Assembly: GCA_963579025.1 (NCBI GenBank)
Contig: CAUZFZ010000061.1
Span: 1 to 49,474 of the forward strand
Origin: CAUZFZ01 sp963579025
GTDB taxonomy: Bacteria; Planctomycetota; Planctomycetia; Planctomycetales; Planctomycetaceae
Length of the DNA stretch: 49,474 nt
Direction: 5' to 3'
Position numbers and translations under genes: made by a program. This document shows, piece by piece, positions 8,451 through 17,241 of the stretch. The notes under the pieces are model-generated. The model was not told where the DNA came from. It made no database searches and saw only the letters and a program-made list of their open reading frames with translations. Every line of letters starts with the position of its first letter. Positions within the stretch are counted from its first letter, which is position 1.

Positions 8451-9827
8451 ATGAACAGGCTCATGGCCATGTTCGCGTTCTGTGTCGCCGCCACCTTGTG
8501 TCAGACGGCTGACGCGGGCAGCTATTGCGGTGCAGGCAGTTACAACTGCTGTCCGACAACCGCGTGTGCTCCCATGTCCTGCTATACGACCTGTCGCATC
8601 GAGCGTCAGACGTGTAAGCGAACGGTCATGGAAACCGTGTGGGAACCGGAAGAAGTCAAAGCGACCCGCACGGTCGTCGAAACCGTCTGGGACGAGGTCG
8701 AAGAAACCTGCCACCGCACGGTCGTCGAGACGGCTTACCGCGAGCACGAATACGAAGTTCGCCGTCCGGTCTGGGAAACGTCCTACCGCGAAGAGTCCTA
8801 CACAGTCTGCAAGCCGACGTGGGAAACCAGCGAACGCGAATGCAGCTACACGGTCCGTCGCCCCGTGTGGGAAACTTCAGAACGCGAATGTGTCAGCACA
8901 CAATGGAAGCGGGTCATGCAAAAGACTGAGCGCGAGTGCCGCCGCATCGTGCATCGTCCCGTGACCGAAACAGTGAAACGCGAAGTCTGCCGCACGGTAA
9001 TGCGTCCGGAAACTCGGACTCGCACGGTGTGTGAAGACCAGGGTCAGTGGGTGGAAACCGCGAAGTGTTCTCCAGGAATGCCCACGCTGGGCTGGGGCAT
9101 GAAGCCGTATGGCCTGCCCGGCCTGTGCATGATGCCCGGACAGCCTCGGATGTGCGTGTCCCGAAAGTGGTGCCCGAACCTGGTCAAACGCGAAGTCGAA
9201 TACACGGTGATGTGTCCGGAAGTCGTGAAGGACGTCGTCGAACAGCAGGTCTGCCGCTATGTGGCAGAAGAAGTCGTCGAGATGGTTCCACACGTGACCT
9301 GCCGCTGGGTGTCTGAAGAGGTCGTCCACAAAGTCCCCGTCCGCAAGTGCCGCTGGGAGGAAGAGGTCATCACGAAGAAGTACCCCGTGAAGACCATGCG
9401 GATGGTCAAGGAAGAAAAGACCTGCCGGATTCCAGTCCGAACGTGCCAGTGGGTCACCGAAAAGAAGACCTGCCAGGTTCCCGTGTGTGTGAAGAAAGAA
9501 GTGCCTTACACGGTCACACGCAAGGTCGCCCGCTGCGTCGAGAAGGAAGTCCCCTACTGCTACACACGCATGGTCTGCCGTCAGGTGCCGCGTGAGATCG
9601 AGTACGAAGTCTGCCGCATCGTTCCCGTCCAGGTCTGCCCGCAAATGGGTGGTTGCACGGGCTGCGTCGGCGGTTCATGTGCCGTCGGAAATGCCGGTGG
9701 CGAAGCCCACGAAGTCCTGAAGCCGGAAGCAGAACCGAACCTCGAAGAAGCCGTTCCGGTCCCGGCGACTGAAGAAGCCGTTGAAGAAGCGACTGAAGCT
9801 GTTGAGACGAGTGCCTCGGACGCGTGA
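8451..9827 (+). CDS. cysteine-rich YTV-repeat cell-surface protein
   Basis: 458 residues with a Sec signal peptide (MNRLMAMFAFCVAATLCQTA) and then tandem degenerate repeats: SYTVCKPTWETSEREC, SYTVRRPVWETSEREC, EYTVMCPEVV, PYTVTRKVARCVEKE and relatives. Cys recurs about every 10-20 residues. This matches the YTV-domain proteins first described from Rhodopirellula baltica and associated with the protein-rich planctomycete cell wall. Residues about 195-245 interrupt the repeats with a Gly/Pro/Met-rich spacer; the last 50 residues are acidic (repeated EEA/VPVPATEE). AGGAG lies 8 nt before the ATG. The mature protein is likely exported and disulfide-crosslinked; that is inference from composition and family. 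Confidence 0.88.
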   Translation: MNRLMAMFAFCVAATLCQTADAGSYCGAGSYNCCPTTACAPMSCYTTCRIERQTCKRTVMETVWEPEEVKATRTVVETVWDEVEETCHRTVVETAYREHEYEVRRPVWETSYREESYTVCKPTWETSERECSYTVRRPVWETSERECVSTQWKRVMQKTERECRRIVHRPVTETVKREVCRTVMRPETRTRTVCEDQGQWVETAKCSPGMPTLGWGMKPYGLPGLCMMPGQPRMCVSRKWCPNLVKREVEYTVMCPEVVKDVVEQQVCRYVAEEVVEMVPHVTCRWVSEEVVHKVPVRKCRWEEEVITKKYPVKTMRMVKEEKTCRIPVRTCQWVTEKKTCQVPVCVKKEVPYTVTRKVARCVEKEVPYCYTRMVCRQVPREIEYEVCRIVPVQVCPQMGGCTGCVGGSCAVGNAGGEAHEVLKPEAEPNLEEAVPVPATEEAVEEATEAVETSASDA

Positions 9828-9884
9828 TTGGCCCTACGATCCTGGGGGCGACCAACATGTTGTCGTTGGCGTTTCCCAGTGGCC

Positions 9885-10259
9885 TCCGAAGTCGATCAAC
9901 CGATCGCGGCACTGCTGCGTGATTTGAAACAAAGCGGACTGCTTGACGAGACGCTTGTCGTGTGGGGCGGGGAATTCGGACGCACGCCCGTTTCGGAAAA
10001 TGGAGACGGCCGCGACCACAATCACTACGGCTTCACCATGTGGATGGCCGGCGGTGGCATTCGCGGCGGGACAACGTACGGCAACACCGACGAATTCGGA
10101 TTCAAAGCCGTCGAAAACCACGTGTCGGTGCATGACCTGCACGCGACCATTCTGCATACGCTGGGGTTGGATCACGAACGGTTGACCTACCGATACTCAG
10201 GACGAGACTTCCGACTCACCGATGTGCATGGCTCTGTGGTTCGGGATATTCTGACGTGA
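9885..10259 (+). pseudogene. C-terminal fragment of a DUF1501 gene
   Basis: From GAA at 9888 the frame encodes only the last quarter of a DUF1501 protein: EVDQPIAALLRDLKQSGLLD, VVWGGEFGRTP, GRDHNHYGFTMWMAGGG, NTDEFGFKAVENHVSVHDLH and a normal C-terminus. It aligns end to end with the terminal part of the 17242 gene product (EVDQPVSALLTDL onward). The Tat signal and about 330 N-terminal residues are missing, and the 57 bases between here and the upstream stop at 9827 are unrelated. It was probably beheaded by a deletion or rearrangement. Its stop overlaps the DUF493 start (GTGA). Confidence 0.8.
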
Positions 10260-10540
10260 TCGACGATTCATTCATCGAGAGACTGGAAGAGGCTCACGAG
10301 TTTCCCGGGCCCTACACGTTGAAGGTCATTGGCGAGCAGACAGACAGTTTTGTCGCCACAGTGCTGGCCGCTCTGCAGGGGGAACTGCGGTTGTCTGATA
10401 CTCCTGAGCACACGCTGAAATCCACACCAAACGGGCGTCACGTTTCGGTCACGGTCGAGCTGACTGTGGAAAGTGCGCAACAGGTCGGGAGTGTTTACAC
10501 GCGTCTGCAGAGCATGCCGGAGATTCGCTTCTTGATGTGA
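10256..10540 (+). CDS. DUF493 (YbeD-like) family protein
   Basis: 94 residues matching the small DUF493/YbeD alpha-beta fold: FPGPYTLKVIGEQTDSFVAT at the start and the closing SVYTRLQSMPEIRFLM. The family is widespread, cytosolic and thought to be regulatory, with no firm biochemical role. It starts at GTG 10256 and shares GTGA with the stop of the DUF1501 fragment, so its translation may once have been coupled to the intact upstream gene. Confidence 0.85.
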   Translation: MIDDSFIERLEEAHEFPGPYTLKVIGEQTDSFVATVLAALQGELRLSDTPEHTLKSTPNGRHVSVTVELTVESAQQVGSVYTRLQSMPEIRFLM

Positions 10541-10592
10541 CGAGGCGGTGTCGGCTGGGCCACCGGTCCGTACTGGCCAGTCAGTGTGTTGC

Positions 10593-10715
10593 TCAATCAG
10601 ACAAGAGGCGACCGATCACTGAAGCCGCGACGATCACAACAAGAAAGGTGAGCATGAGCCAGTTGACTTTCAGCTCACGGTTCTTGTTTCTGTAGAGAAG
10701 TTTCTGGTTTCTCAT
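10593..10715 (-). CDS. one-helix membrane miniprotein
   Basis: A 40-residue protein starting at ATG 10715, with GAGG about 5 nt upstream. It has a basic N-terminus (MRNQKLLYRNKNRELKVNW) followed by a single hydrophobic helix (LMLTFLVVIVAASVIGRLL). The ATG lies 11 nt past the stop of the YgfZ-like gene on the same strand, consistent with a small downstream operon member. An upstream ATG at 10802 overlaps that gene and is less likely. Function unknown. Confidence 0.5.
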   Translation of the reverse strand: MRNQKLLYRNKNRELKVNWLMLTFLVVIVAASVIGRLLSD

Positions 10716-10725
10716 ACGGCCTCGG

Positions 10726-11757
10726 TCAAGAAGCGTCCGCAAACACTCTCGCCCCGATCTTGAGGTCCGTCGCCAACACGACTTCGGATTCCGGTTTCGC
10801 AAATTTGGTTCGGACCGTGCCCAGGCCGATGGGCCGATTGAGTTGCCACGACCAGCCGACGGATGTCACGCGCCCAACCTCTTTGCTCTCCTCATTCGGA
10901 TTGAGAATTGCCACTCCGGCGGGTGGGCACGTATCCGAGTCAATGACAAAGCGTCGGAGTTCGCGATTGACATGACCCATTGCATGAATCCGGGCAATCG
11001 GTTCCTGACCCAGATAGCAGCCCTTCGTGAACGAGATCGCCTGTGACGTACGGCATGCTTCCTGGCCCAGGTTCTCGTCGGACAAGTCGACGCCGTACCA
11101 CGGGAACGCTGCCTCAATCCGTAGCGTTTGCAGTACGTCACGACCTGCCGGGGTGACGTCCACTGCCGTCAGCTTCGTCCACAGGACGTCGATGGCTGCG
11201 CCGTCAGCGGCAATCAGAAAGGTCGGGGCACCAAACACATCCACCCGCCGCACATCCAACGCCAGACCGCCCTCGAAATCCACAGACGTCGACGAACACG
11301 ACAGATTCTCCAAGTGGCTGAGATCGATACCGGCCGCAGTCAACCGCGACGATGACTCAGGTCCCGTCACCAGCAGTTCACCCCGATCGGTGGTTCGATC
11401 TGTCAGGGTGAAGTCTTCCAGCAGGTGATAGCGTTCCAGATGAGACGTCAGAAAATCACCCTGGCCAGGTACCGACTCGACCCAAGTCGTCTCGTCACCG
11501 GCGAAGATGAAAACATGCCCCAGAATGCGGCCCTTCACATTACATAGGAATGCTTCACAAGCCCGACCGGACGGCAGAGCCTTGATGTCGTTGGTTGTGA
11601 AGTTGTGCAGAAACGAATGCCGGTCGGCTCCAGTCATTTCGAGTTGCGTACGGTCGGAGACGTCGATAACGGCAGCCGATTCGCGCGCCGCGCGGTATTC
11701 GGTCGCAGCGTCGCCAAAGTCAGAAACCTCTACCCGGGTCTGTGTGTCCACGGTCAT
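10726..11757 (-). CDS. ygfZ: YgfZ/GcvT-like folate-binding protein
   Basis: 343 residues with the aminomethyltransferase (GcvT) fold and the YgfZ signature KGCYLGQE at residues 245-252, including Cys247. YgfZ/IBA57-type proteins are folate-dependent helpers of iron-sulfur cluster assembly in the cytosol. Further support comes from FTTNDIKALPSGRACEAFLC near residue 53 and GHVNRELRRF after the signature. I chose ATG 11757, preceded by AAGG, because the 42 codons back to 11883 have no family match. It could alternatively be annotated as generic folate-binding GcvT-like protein; glycine-cleavage activity is unlikely because no gcvH or gcvP lies nearby. Confidence 0.88.
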   Translation of the reverse strand: MTVDTQTRVEVSDFGDAATEYRAARESAAVIDVSDRTQLEMTGADRHSFLHNFTTNDIKALPSGRACEAFLCNVKGRILGHVFIFAGDETTWVESVPGQGDFLTSHLERYHLLEDFTLTDRTTDRGELLVTGPESSSRLTAAGIDLSHLENLSCSSTSVDFEGGLALDVRRVDVFGAPTFLIAADGAAIDVLWTKLTAVDVTPAGRDVLQTLRIEAAFPWYGVDLSDENLGQEACRTSQAISFTKGCYLGQEPIARIHAMGHVNRELRRFVIDSDTCPPAGVAILNPNEESKEVGRVTSVGWSWQLNRPIGLGTVRTKFAKPESEVVLATDLKIGARVFADAS

Positions 11758-11981
11758 GTCCGACCTTATGTCCTGGTCAATGAAACCCTGCGCGGGCAGA
11801 CGGATGATTGCGAGTGGAAAGTGAGGGGTCGTGGATGACGCGGATACTCGCTGATCCGCTTTCAGCCGCACGATTAGCGCCATCCGCAGTCTGCTTTCCC
11901 GGTTGCAGCTCCACCAGGTTCGAAGCTGATGACGCCCGGGAGTTCTGGTGTGGAACGTGCGGCCGCGAACTTTCCGGGTTT

Positions 11982-13106
11982 CTACTCGCCCTCGATGTAC
12001 TTCAGCTTGATCTTCGTGTTGGTCAGCGTTTCGCTGAGTGCCGCGACGCCGGCTTCCGAGACTCCGGTCCGCGTGACTCGCAACTCATCCAGCGCTGTCA
12101 GAGGTTCCAGTTGCGAGAGTCCAGCGTCTGAAATGAATGTCGAACCAAGGTGTAGAAACTTGAGCTTCGTCATACGCGACAGGTGCTGCAGACCAGAATC
12201 CGAGAGCTGCGTGTTGTCCAGGTTCAGTGATTCCAGATTCGTCAGCCCCGCCAGGTGCTCGATGCCCAAATCCGTGATGTTCACTCGCCACAGATTCAGA
12301 CTCTTCAGTTGACGCATGCCCGAGAGGTGTTGCAGACCACCATCAAAGATCTGGCTGTTCTCACTGAGGTCCAGCACGGTGAGAGACTTGAGCTTCGCGA
12401 GATGTTCGAGCCCCTGGTCACTGAGCTGCGACTGCGAAACGCGTAGCTGCCGAAGTTTCGGGAAACGCGTCAGCAGAGCAGCGGCTTCGTCATCAAACGT
12501 CGTTCCCGCAAGGTAGAGTTCTTCCAGATTACTGACGCCATCCAGCTGGCTGATCGCGGCAACCATGTCACCGAAGAGAAAGTCAGCGGCCAGAACCTTC
12601 AGTCCATTCAGTGCCGAGATGTGACCGAAACCTTCATCGTCGACCGTCGTCGCGCCGCTCTTGCCCGACAGACGCAGAGCTTTCAGCTTCTTCAGACCCT
12701 TGAGATGAGCCATCCCCGCGTTCGAGACCGGGCAACCGCGAAGGTCGAGGTCCCTGAGAGTGGCGAGCTGGCCGATCGGCTCCAGACCAGCATCCGTGAT
12801 GGCCGTGTCATTGAGCAGAATCTTCTCGATTCGGCGGAGCCCATTGAGGTGCTGCATGGCCTCGTCGGTCACTTCTGAGTCGCGGAAGTTGACCTCGGTG
12901 ATCAAACCGTCGCCATCCTGCCGCATCGACGTGGCCACTTTCTTAAGTGCATCGACAGCGGCGGTGTCGTCGGGAATCGGTGGTGGACCACCAGCGGCAC
13001 CGCTGCCTGCGAGGCCAGTACCGGATACCGAGCTGTCGTCCCCATCGCAACCACACAGCAGCAGGCTAAGAATGGGCACGACACACATTACGGCCAGTGA
13101 CTTCAT
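11982..13106 (-). CDS. leucine-rich-repeat lipoprotein
   Basis: 374 residues. The signal peptide ends in the lipobox LLLCGC, so the protein is probably lipid-anchored. A Gly/Ser/Pro linker follows, then about eleven 22-25-residue leucine-rich repeats from residue 70 onward, of the common planctomycete type (ITDAGLEPIGQLATLRDLDL, VSNAGMAHLKGLKKLKALRL, LSDQGLEHLAKLKSLTVLDL). These form a solenoid used for protein binding. The C-terminus ends in a short charged tail. It is divergent from the DUF1549/DUF1553 gene at 13423. Partner unknown. Confidence 0.9.
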   Translation of the reverse strand: MKSLAVMCVVPILSLLLCGCDGDDSSVSGTGLAGSGAAGGPPPIPDDTAAVDALKKVATSMRQDGDGLITEVNFRDSEVTDEAMQHLNGLRRIEKILLNDTAITDAGLEPIGQLATLRDLDLRGCPVSNAGMAHLKGLKKLKALRLSGKSGATTVDDEGFGHISALNGLKVLAADFLFGDMVAAISQLDGVSNLEELYLAGTTFDDEAAALLTRFPKLRQLRVSQSQLSDQGLEHLAKLKSLTVLDLSENSQIFDGGLQHLSGMRQLKSLNLWRVNITDLGIEHLAGLTNLESLNLDNTQLSDSGLQHLSRMTKLKFLHLGSTFISDAGLSQLEPLTALDELRVTRTGVSEAGVAALSETLTNTKIKLKYIEGE

Positions 13107-13422
13107 GAAACACTCCGTCTGACGTTTGGCGAGATCGTTTACCAGCGGATCTTCTACCAGTTCGGCGGACCGTATGAAATCACCAGCCGAGACGCCCCCT
13201 GAAATATTGCTGCCTGACGGATCGTGCCTCCGATAAAGTCAGTCCCGACTCAGATTCCTGGGGCCCGACAGTCTGGGACGGATCGCCGGAGTGCCTTGCT
13301 GCGTCCCCGCGTAACGAACAAGCTTCAGGTGATCCGTTGGCATTCCGTGGTGGATTCGAACCATCCCGGAACGTAAATGGTGTTGCCCTGATGTGAGGCC
13401 CCTGTCTGCGGGATGACAAACC
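13107..13422. other. intergenic region between divergent genes
   Basis: 316 bp separating the leucine-rich-repeat gene (minus) from the DUF1549 gene (plus). The minus-frame ORFs here have no family resemblance or ribosome site. No repeat or structured RNA was recognised. Both promoters presumably lie inside. Confidence 0.45.
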
Positions 13423-16404
13423 GTGAAACCGCTCGCGAGACTCGTCTTCGGCCCGATGCCCGGTGTTCTTTGCGGGATCATTGCCTGGGCCACCGTTGGT
13501 TACGGTGCGGAGCAATCGCCCTCGAAACGCGACTGGCCGTTCTTTACGCCTCAGGAAGTTGAACTGCCGCAGGTCGCACCGGCTGAGTGGATACGGAATG
13601 GCGTTGATGCGTTCATTCTCGAACGTCTGAACGCAGTCGAGGTCACGCCGGCTCCGGAGGCGTCACGTCGGCAGCTCGTGCGGCGACTGTACTTCGATCT
13701 GATCGGGTTGCCGCCGAGCCCGGCTGACGTTGAAGCATTCCTCAACGACAATACCGACGGTGCGTACGAGCGACTGGTTGATCGACTTCTACAGGACCCA
13801 CGATACGGGGAACGCTGGGCCAGGCTGTGGCTTGATCTGGCGAGGTATGCGGACACCGCCGGCTACGAGGGCGACCCCGACCTGCCGCACGTGTGGAGAT
13901 ACCGTGATTACGTGCTCGACTCGTTCATCAAAGACAAACCGTACGACCTCTTCATCAAAGAACAGGTCGCTGGCGATGAATTCAATGAGGTCATGGGTGC
14001 AGGCGACCTGCCGGCGACTCCGCCTGAGCGAGTGGTCGCTCTGACCTTCCTGCGACTGGCCCCGTTTACCGAACCACGTGGCGACGAGACTCGTCACGAA
14101 CTGCTGAGTGAAATGACATCGACAGTCAGCTCGGTGTTTCTCGGCCTGACAGTCGGATGCGCGAAGTGCCACGACCACAAATACGACAACATCCCCACAA
14201 AAGACTTCTACCGGATGATGGCGTTCTTCTCGACGGTCTCAATTCCGCGTCCCGAACTGGGGGACGGATTTCAGATTGGAGGACCAATTGGTGCCGCGTT
14301 TTATCGTGAGGGAGAGAAGCAGTGGGCAGAAGGTCGCAGAGCCGAGTTGGAGCGCAGCGTTGGTGAATCAAAGCGGGAACTGGAAAGTCTCAAGAAGTCG
14401 CTGACAGAAAAACTGGGCGGTGGTGCTGGACTCGGGCTCCAGGCGATGGGCGGCCCACTCGGTAACAACTACATCTTTGGCCGGTCGCCCGTTCACGACG
14501 GCACGTTGCACACCTCGGTCGTGAATTGTGATGACAAATCATGGACGTTCTTTGCTGACGGACACGGACCGGATGAAACCGGCAGCAACGCCGGGACGAA
14601 TCGAGGCCAGTGGTTTGCTGATCTGCCGGATCCGAAACACGTCACGCTGGGTCAATACTCGGAGGGAACGGGTGGGATCAAAGTCAGCAAAGCTCACCAT
14701 GTCGGCGAGTTTGCGCAGATCCTGATCTACGATCATCCGCTGTCCGAAGATGAGCGACGGGCTTTAGCTGCGTGGGTTCGCATGAAGTACACCGGGCAGG
14801 CCGGAGAGTCCGGTGGTTCCTCGACTCGCCAGCCACCGGCCACGGGGCTCCGATTCTGGCTGGATGCATCCGACCTCGACGCCGATCCGAAAACGCCGAA
14901 TCCAAAGCCAGGCAGTGCCGTCTCTATCTGGCGGGATCGTGTCGCCGGAATCACGCTGGAGCAGAAGGACGCAGACCTGCAACCGTCCCTGGTTCGTGTG
15001 ACTGGTGCGAAGCCAGCCCAGGAATTCGAAGGCGCGGCCGGCGTACGGTTCGAGAATGACTTCCTCGTCGGGTTGCTGAGCGATGCTACTTTGACTGACG
15101 ACGAACAGGGTTCGATCGTCACGGTTTTCACTGCTCGGCATTCGCACGAAGGATATGGCTTCGAGGTCGGCGGCAATGGCAGCTTTCTCAGTACGTTCAT
15201 CAATCCCGGCGCTGCGATGCGGGAGGACCTGAACAAAGCACTTGATGATCCGGATAACGACCTGATCACGGACGAAGAACGCCGACGTTACCGGTGGCTC
15301 GCCAATCGCGATCGGCTCGTCAAGCAACAACTCAAGCGACTGCGACCGGTCGCGATGTCACTGCGACATTCATACGGCCCGCCCTACGAATCGGGAGTGC
15401 CAACGTCGCGGGTCATGATTCGTGGGGAATACGACAACCCTGGCGACTTTGTCGAAGCTGGATTCCCGAGTTGTGTCACGGGGAATCAGAATCCCGCACC
15501 GATTCGACTCGACCCGTTCAAACGCTGGCCAACGCGCAGCCGTCGCATGGCACTCGCGGAGTGGATCGCCAGTTCGGACAATCCGCTCACCGCACGCGTC
15601 ATGGTCAATCGACTGTGGCACTGGCACTTTGGACGCGGGATTGTGGCAACTCCCAGCGACTTCGGAGCCCTCAGTAACGGCGCCTCGCATCCGGAATTGA
15701 TCGACTGGCTCGCAATCCAGTTTGTAAAGAACAAGTGGAGCATCAAGGCGATGCATCGCCTGATCGTGACGTCGGCCACGTATCGACAGACGTCAGTTCA
15801 TACGAATGCCGATGCACTGAAAGTCGATCCCGACAACACGTTGTTATGGCGATTTCGACGTCGCCGGCTTGAAGCCGAAGCCGTACGAGACAACGTCCTG
15901 AGCGTGAGCGGACGACTTAACCCTGAGCAGTTTGGCCTGCCGATTTTTCCGCCGCTGCCCGACGGCATTGAAGAACGAGTCAAATACGATTCCAGCAAAT
16001 GGGATACGCAATATGGTCCTGAAGGACGCAAACGCAGCGTCTACATTTATCAGCAGCGAACAATGATGATGCCTTTTCTGCAGGCATTCGATTCGCTGGT
16101 CTGCGACGAGTCACGTCCGCGCCGTCGGCACTCGGTGACGCCGCTACAGGCCCTGGCGATGTACAACGGCGACTTTGTGAGCAGTGAAGCAACGCACTTC
16201 GCGCGACGCGTTCGGGATGCAGCCAGGGACGATCTTGAGGTACGGGTGAATCTCGCATTTCAGATCGCGTTGGCTCGCAGCCCGTCTGTGGAAGAGGCGG
16301 CTCAGATGAAAATGCTGGCAATCCGCAGCGAGTCGCCCGAGCAGGGACTTATCGGCGTCTGCCGAGTCCTGTTGAACAGTAACGAGTTTATTTATGTCGA
16401 TTGA
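13423..16404 (+). CDS. DUF1549/DUF1553 protein with inserted LamG-like region
   Basis: 993 residues, exported (signal up to about residue 29). DUF1549 spans about residues 45-280 (YFDLIGLPPSPADVEAFL, PRYGERWARLWLDLARYADT) and contains Cys246-x-x-Cys249-His250 (CAKCH), a possible haem c site or metal knot. Residues about 325-610 hold a concanavalin/LamG-like beta region (LRFWLDASDLDADP, SIWRDRVAG). DUF1553 follows (NPLTARVMVNRLWHWHFGRG; ESRPRRRHSVTPLQALAMYN). I kept the GTG at 13423 because the signal peptide begins there; the ribosome site is weak. The family normally pairs with DUF1501, and a DUF1501 gene lies two genes downstream. The function is unproven but is suggested to lie in polymer degradation. 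Confidence 0.9.
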   Translation: MKPLARLVFGPMPGVLCGIIAWATVGYGAEQSPSKRDWPFFTPQEVELPQVAPAEWIRNGVDAFILERLNAVEVTPAPEASRRQLVRRLYFDLIGLPPSPADVEAFLNDNTDGAYERLVDRLLQDPRYGERWARLWLDLARYADTAGYEGDPDLPHVWRYRDYVLDSFIKDKPYDLFIKEQVAGDEFNEVMGAGDLPATPPERVVALTFLRLAPFTEPRGDETRHELLSEMTSTVSSVFLGLTVGCAKCHDHKYDNIPTKDFYRMMAFFSTVSIPRPELGDGFQIGGPIGAAFYREGEKQWAEGRRAELERSVGESKRELESLKKSLTEKLGGGAGLGLQAMGGPLGNNYIFGRSPVHDGTLHTSVVNCDDKSWTFFADGHGPDETGSNAGTNRGQWFADLPDPKHVTLGQYSEGTGGIKVSKAHHVGEFAQILIYDHPLSEDERRALAAWVRMKYTGQAGESGGSSTRQPPATGLRFWLDASDLDADPKTPNPKPGSAVSIWRDRVAGITLEQKDADLQPSLVRVTGAKPAQEFEGAAGVRFENDFLVGLLSDATLTDDEQGSIVTVFTARHSHEGYGFEVGGNGSFLSTFINPGAAMREDLNKALDDPDNDLITDEERRRYRWLANRDRLVKQQLKRLRPVAMSLRHSYGPPYESGVPTSRVMIRGEYDNPGDFVEAGFPSCVTGNQNPAPIRLDPFKRWPTRSRRMALAEWIASSDNPLTARVMVNRLWHWHFGRGIVATPSDFGALSNGASHPELIDWLAIQFVKNKWSIKAMHRLIVTSATYRQTSVHTNADALKVDPDNTLLWRFRRRRLEAEAVRDNVLSVSGRLNPEQFGLPIFPPLPDGIEERVKYDSSKWDTQYGPEGRKRSVYIYQQRTMMMPFLQAFDSLVCDESRPRRRHSVTPLQALAMYNGDFVSSEATHFARRVRDAARDDLEVRVNLAFQIALARSPSVEEAAQMKMLAIRSESPEQGLIGVCRVLLNSNEFIYVD

Positions 16405-17140
16405 TGAACCAGACATGGACGCCGTTCGTGCAGCGAAGATCAATCTGGCTGCGACACTTCGGTGGGCTGACCGGCTTGGTCTGGGTGAGGGCATCTGCAA
16501 TCACTTCAGCCTGTTGGTACCCGGTATGACCGACCAGTTCCTGCTCAATCCGCAAGGTTTGCACTGGTCCGAGATGCGGGCCAGCGACCTGATCACCGTG
16601 GATGCGGCCGGCAACCTGATCGAGGGAACTCGCGAGGCTGAACCGTCCGCGTTTTTTATCCATTCGAGAATTCATCTCAGCCGCCCGTCCGCAAAGTGCG
16701 TGCTGCACGTACACGCGCCGTATACGACGGCTTTGTGCTGCATTGATGGCGGTCGTCTGGAATGGTGCAGTCAGAATTCATTGCGATTTCACGGTCGGGT
16801 TGCCTATGACGACGAATACAATGGTCTGGCGCTGGACGCATCCGAGGGCGACCGCATTGGCTCGAAGATGGTGGCTGCCGACATTTTGTTTCTTGCCGCT
16901 CATGGAGTCGTCGTCACCGCTGAAAACCTGGCGCTCGCATTTGACGACCTGTATTATCTGGAACGGGCAGCCATGAATCAGGTGATCGCCATGTCAACGG
17001 GTCGACCTCTGAAAGTCATCCCTGACGACGTTTGCCGGGCTTCTCATGCTCAGATCTCTGCCGATCGGGAGCAGTCGTATTCGCATCTGGCCGCCATCCG
17101 GCGAATTCTGTTGCGTGAAACACCGGAGTTCGCCGAGTAA
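16394..17140 (+). CDS. class II aldolase/adducin family protein
   Basis: 248 residues of the class II aldolase/adducin fold. These enzymes use Zn2+ for retro-aldol or epimerase reactions on phosphorylated or free sugar acids. The metal motif is His105-x-His107 in VLHVHAPYTTAL, with a third histidine in FLAAHGVVV. GEGICNHFSLLVPG matches the usual substrate-loop region. The start overlaps the end of the DUF1549 gene by 11 bp, so the two are probably co-translated. The exact substrate cannot be told. Confidence 0.9.
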   Translation: MSIDEPDMDAVRAAKINLAATLRWADRLGLGEGICNHFSLLVPGMTDQFLLNPQGLHWSEMRASDLITVDAAGNLIEGTREAEPSAFFIHSRIHLSRPSAKCVLHVHAPYTTALCCIDGGRLEWCSQNSLRFHGRVAYDDEYNGLALDASEGDRIGSKMVAADILFLAAHGVVVTAENLALAFDDLYYLERAAMNQVIAMSTGRPLKVIPDDVCRASHAQISADREQSYSHLAAIRRILLRETPEFAE

Positions 17141-17168
17141 ACAGCATGCGATGATGAGCCGTCAGTAT

Positions 17169-17193
17169 CCCCTCTCCCCCGTGGGGAGAGGGG
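17169..17193 (+). repeat. CCCTCTCCCC/GGGGAGAGGG palindrome, copy 1
   Basis: A perfect 11-bp stem, CCCCTCTCCCC-CGT-GGGGAGAGGGG, lies between the aldolase gene and the DUF1501 gene. Related palindromes occur at 30722-30745 and 40627-40663, so this is an interspersed repeat rather than a private terminator, though it could attenuate read-through. Confidence 0.75.
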
Positions 17194-17241
17194 CTTGGGC
17201 AGGCGTTAAGAGGTCGAGTACTTCTGAATGGAGAATCTCGC

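Noticed and set aside
8877..9644. 255-residue His/Asp-rich antisense ORF in the YTV gene
   Set aside because: It mirrors the repeated coding strand; the repeats keep antisense frames open. No independent support.
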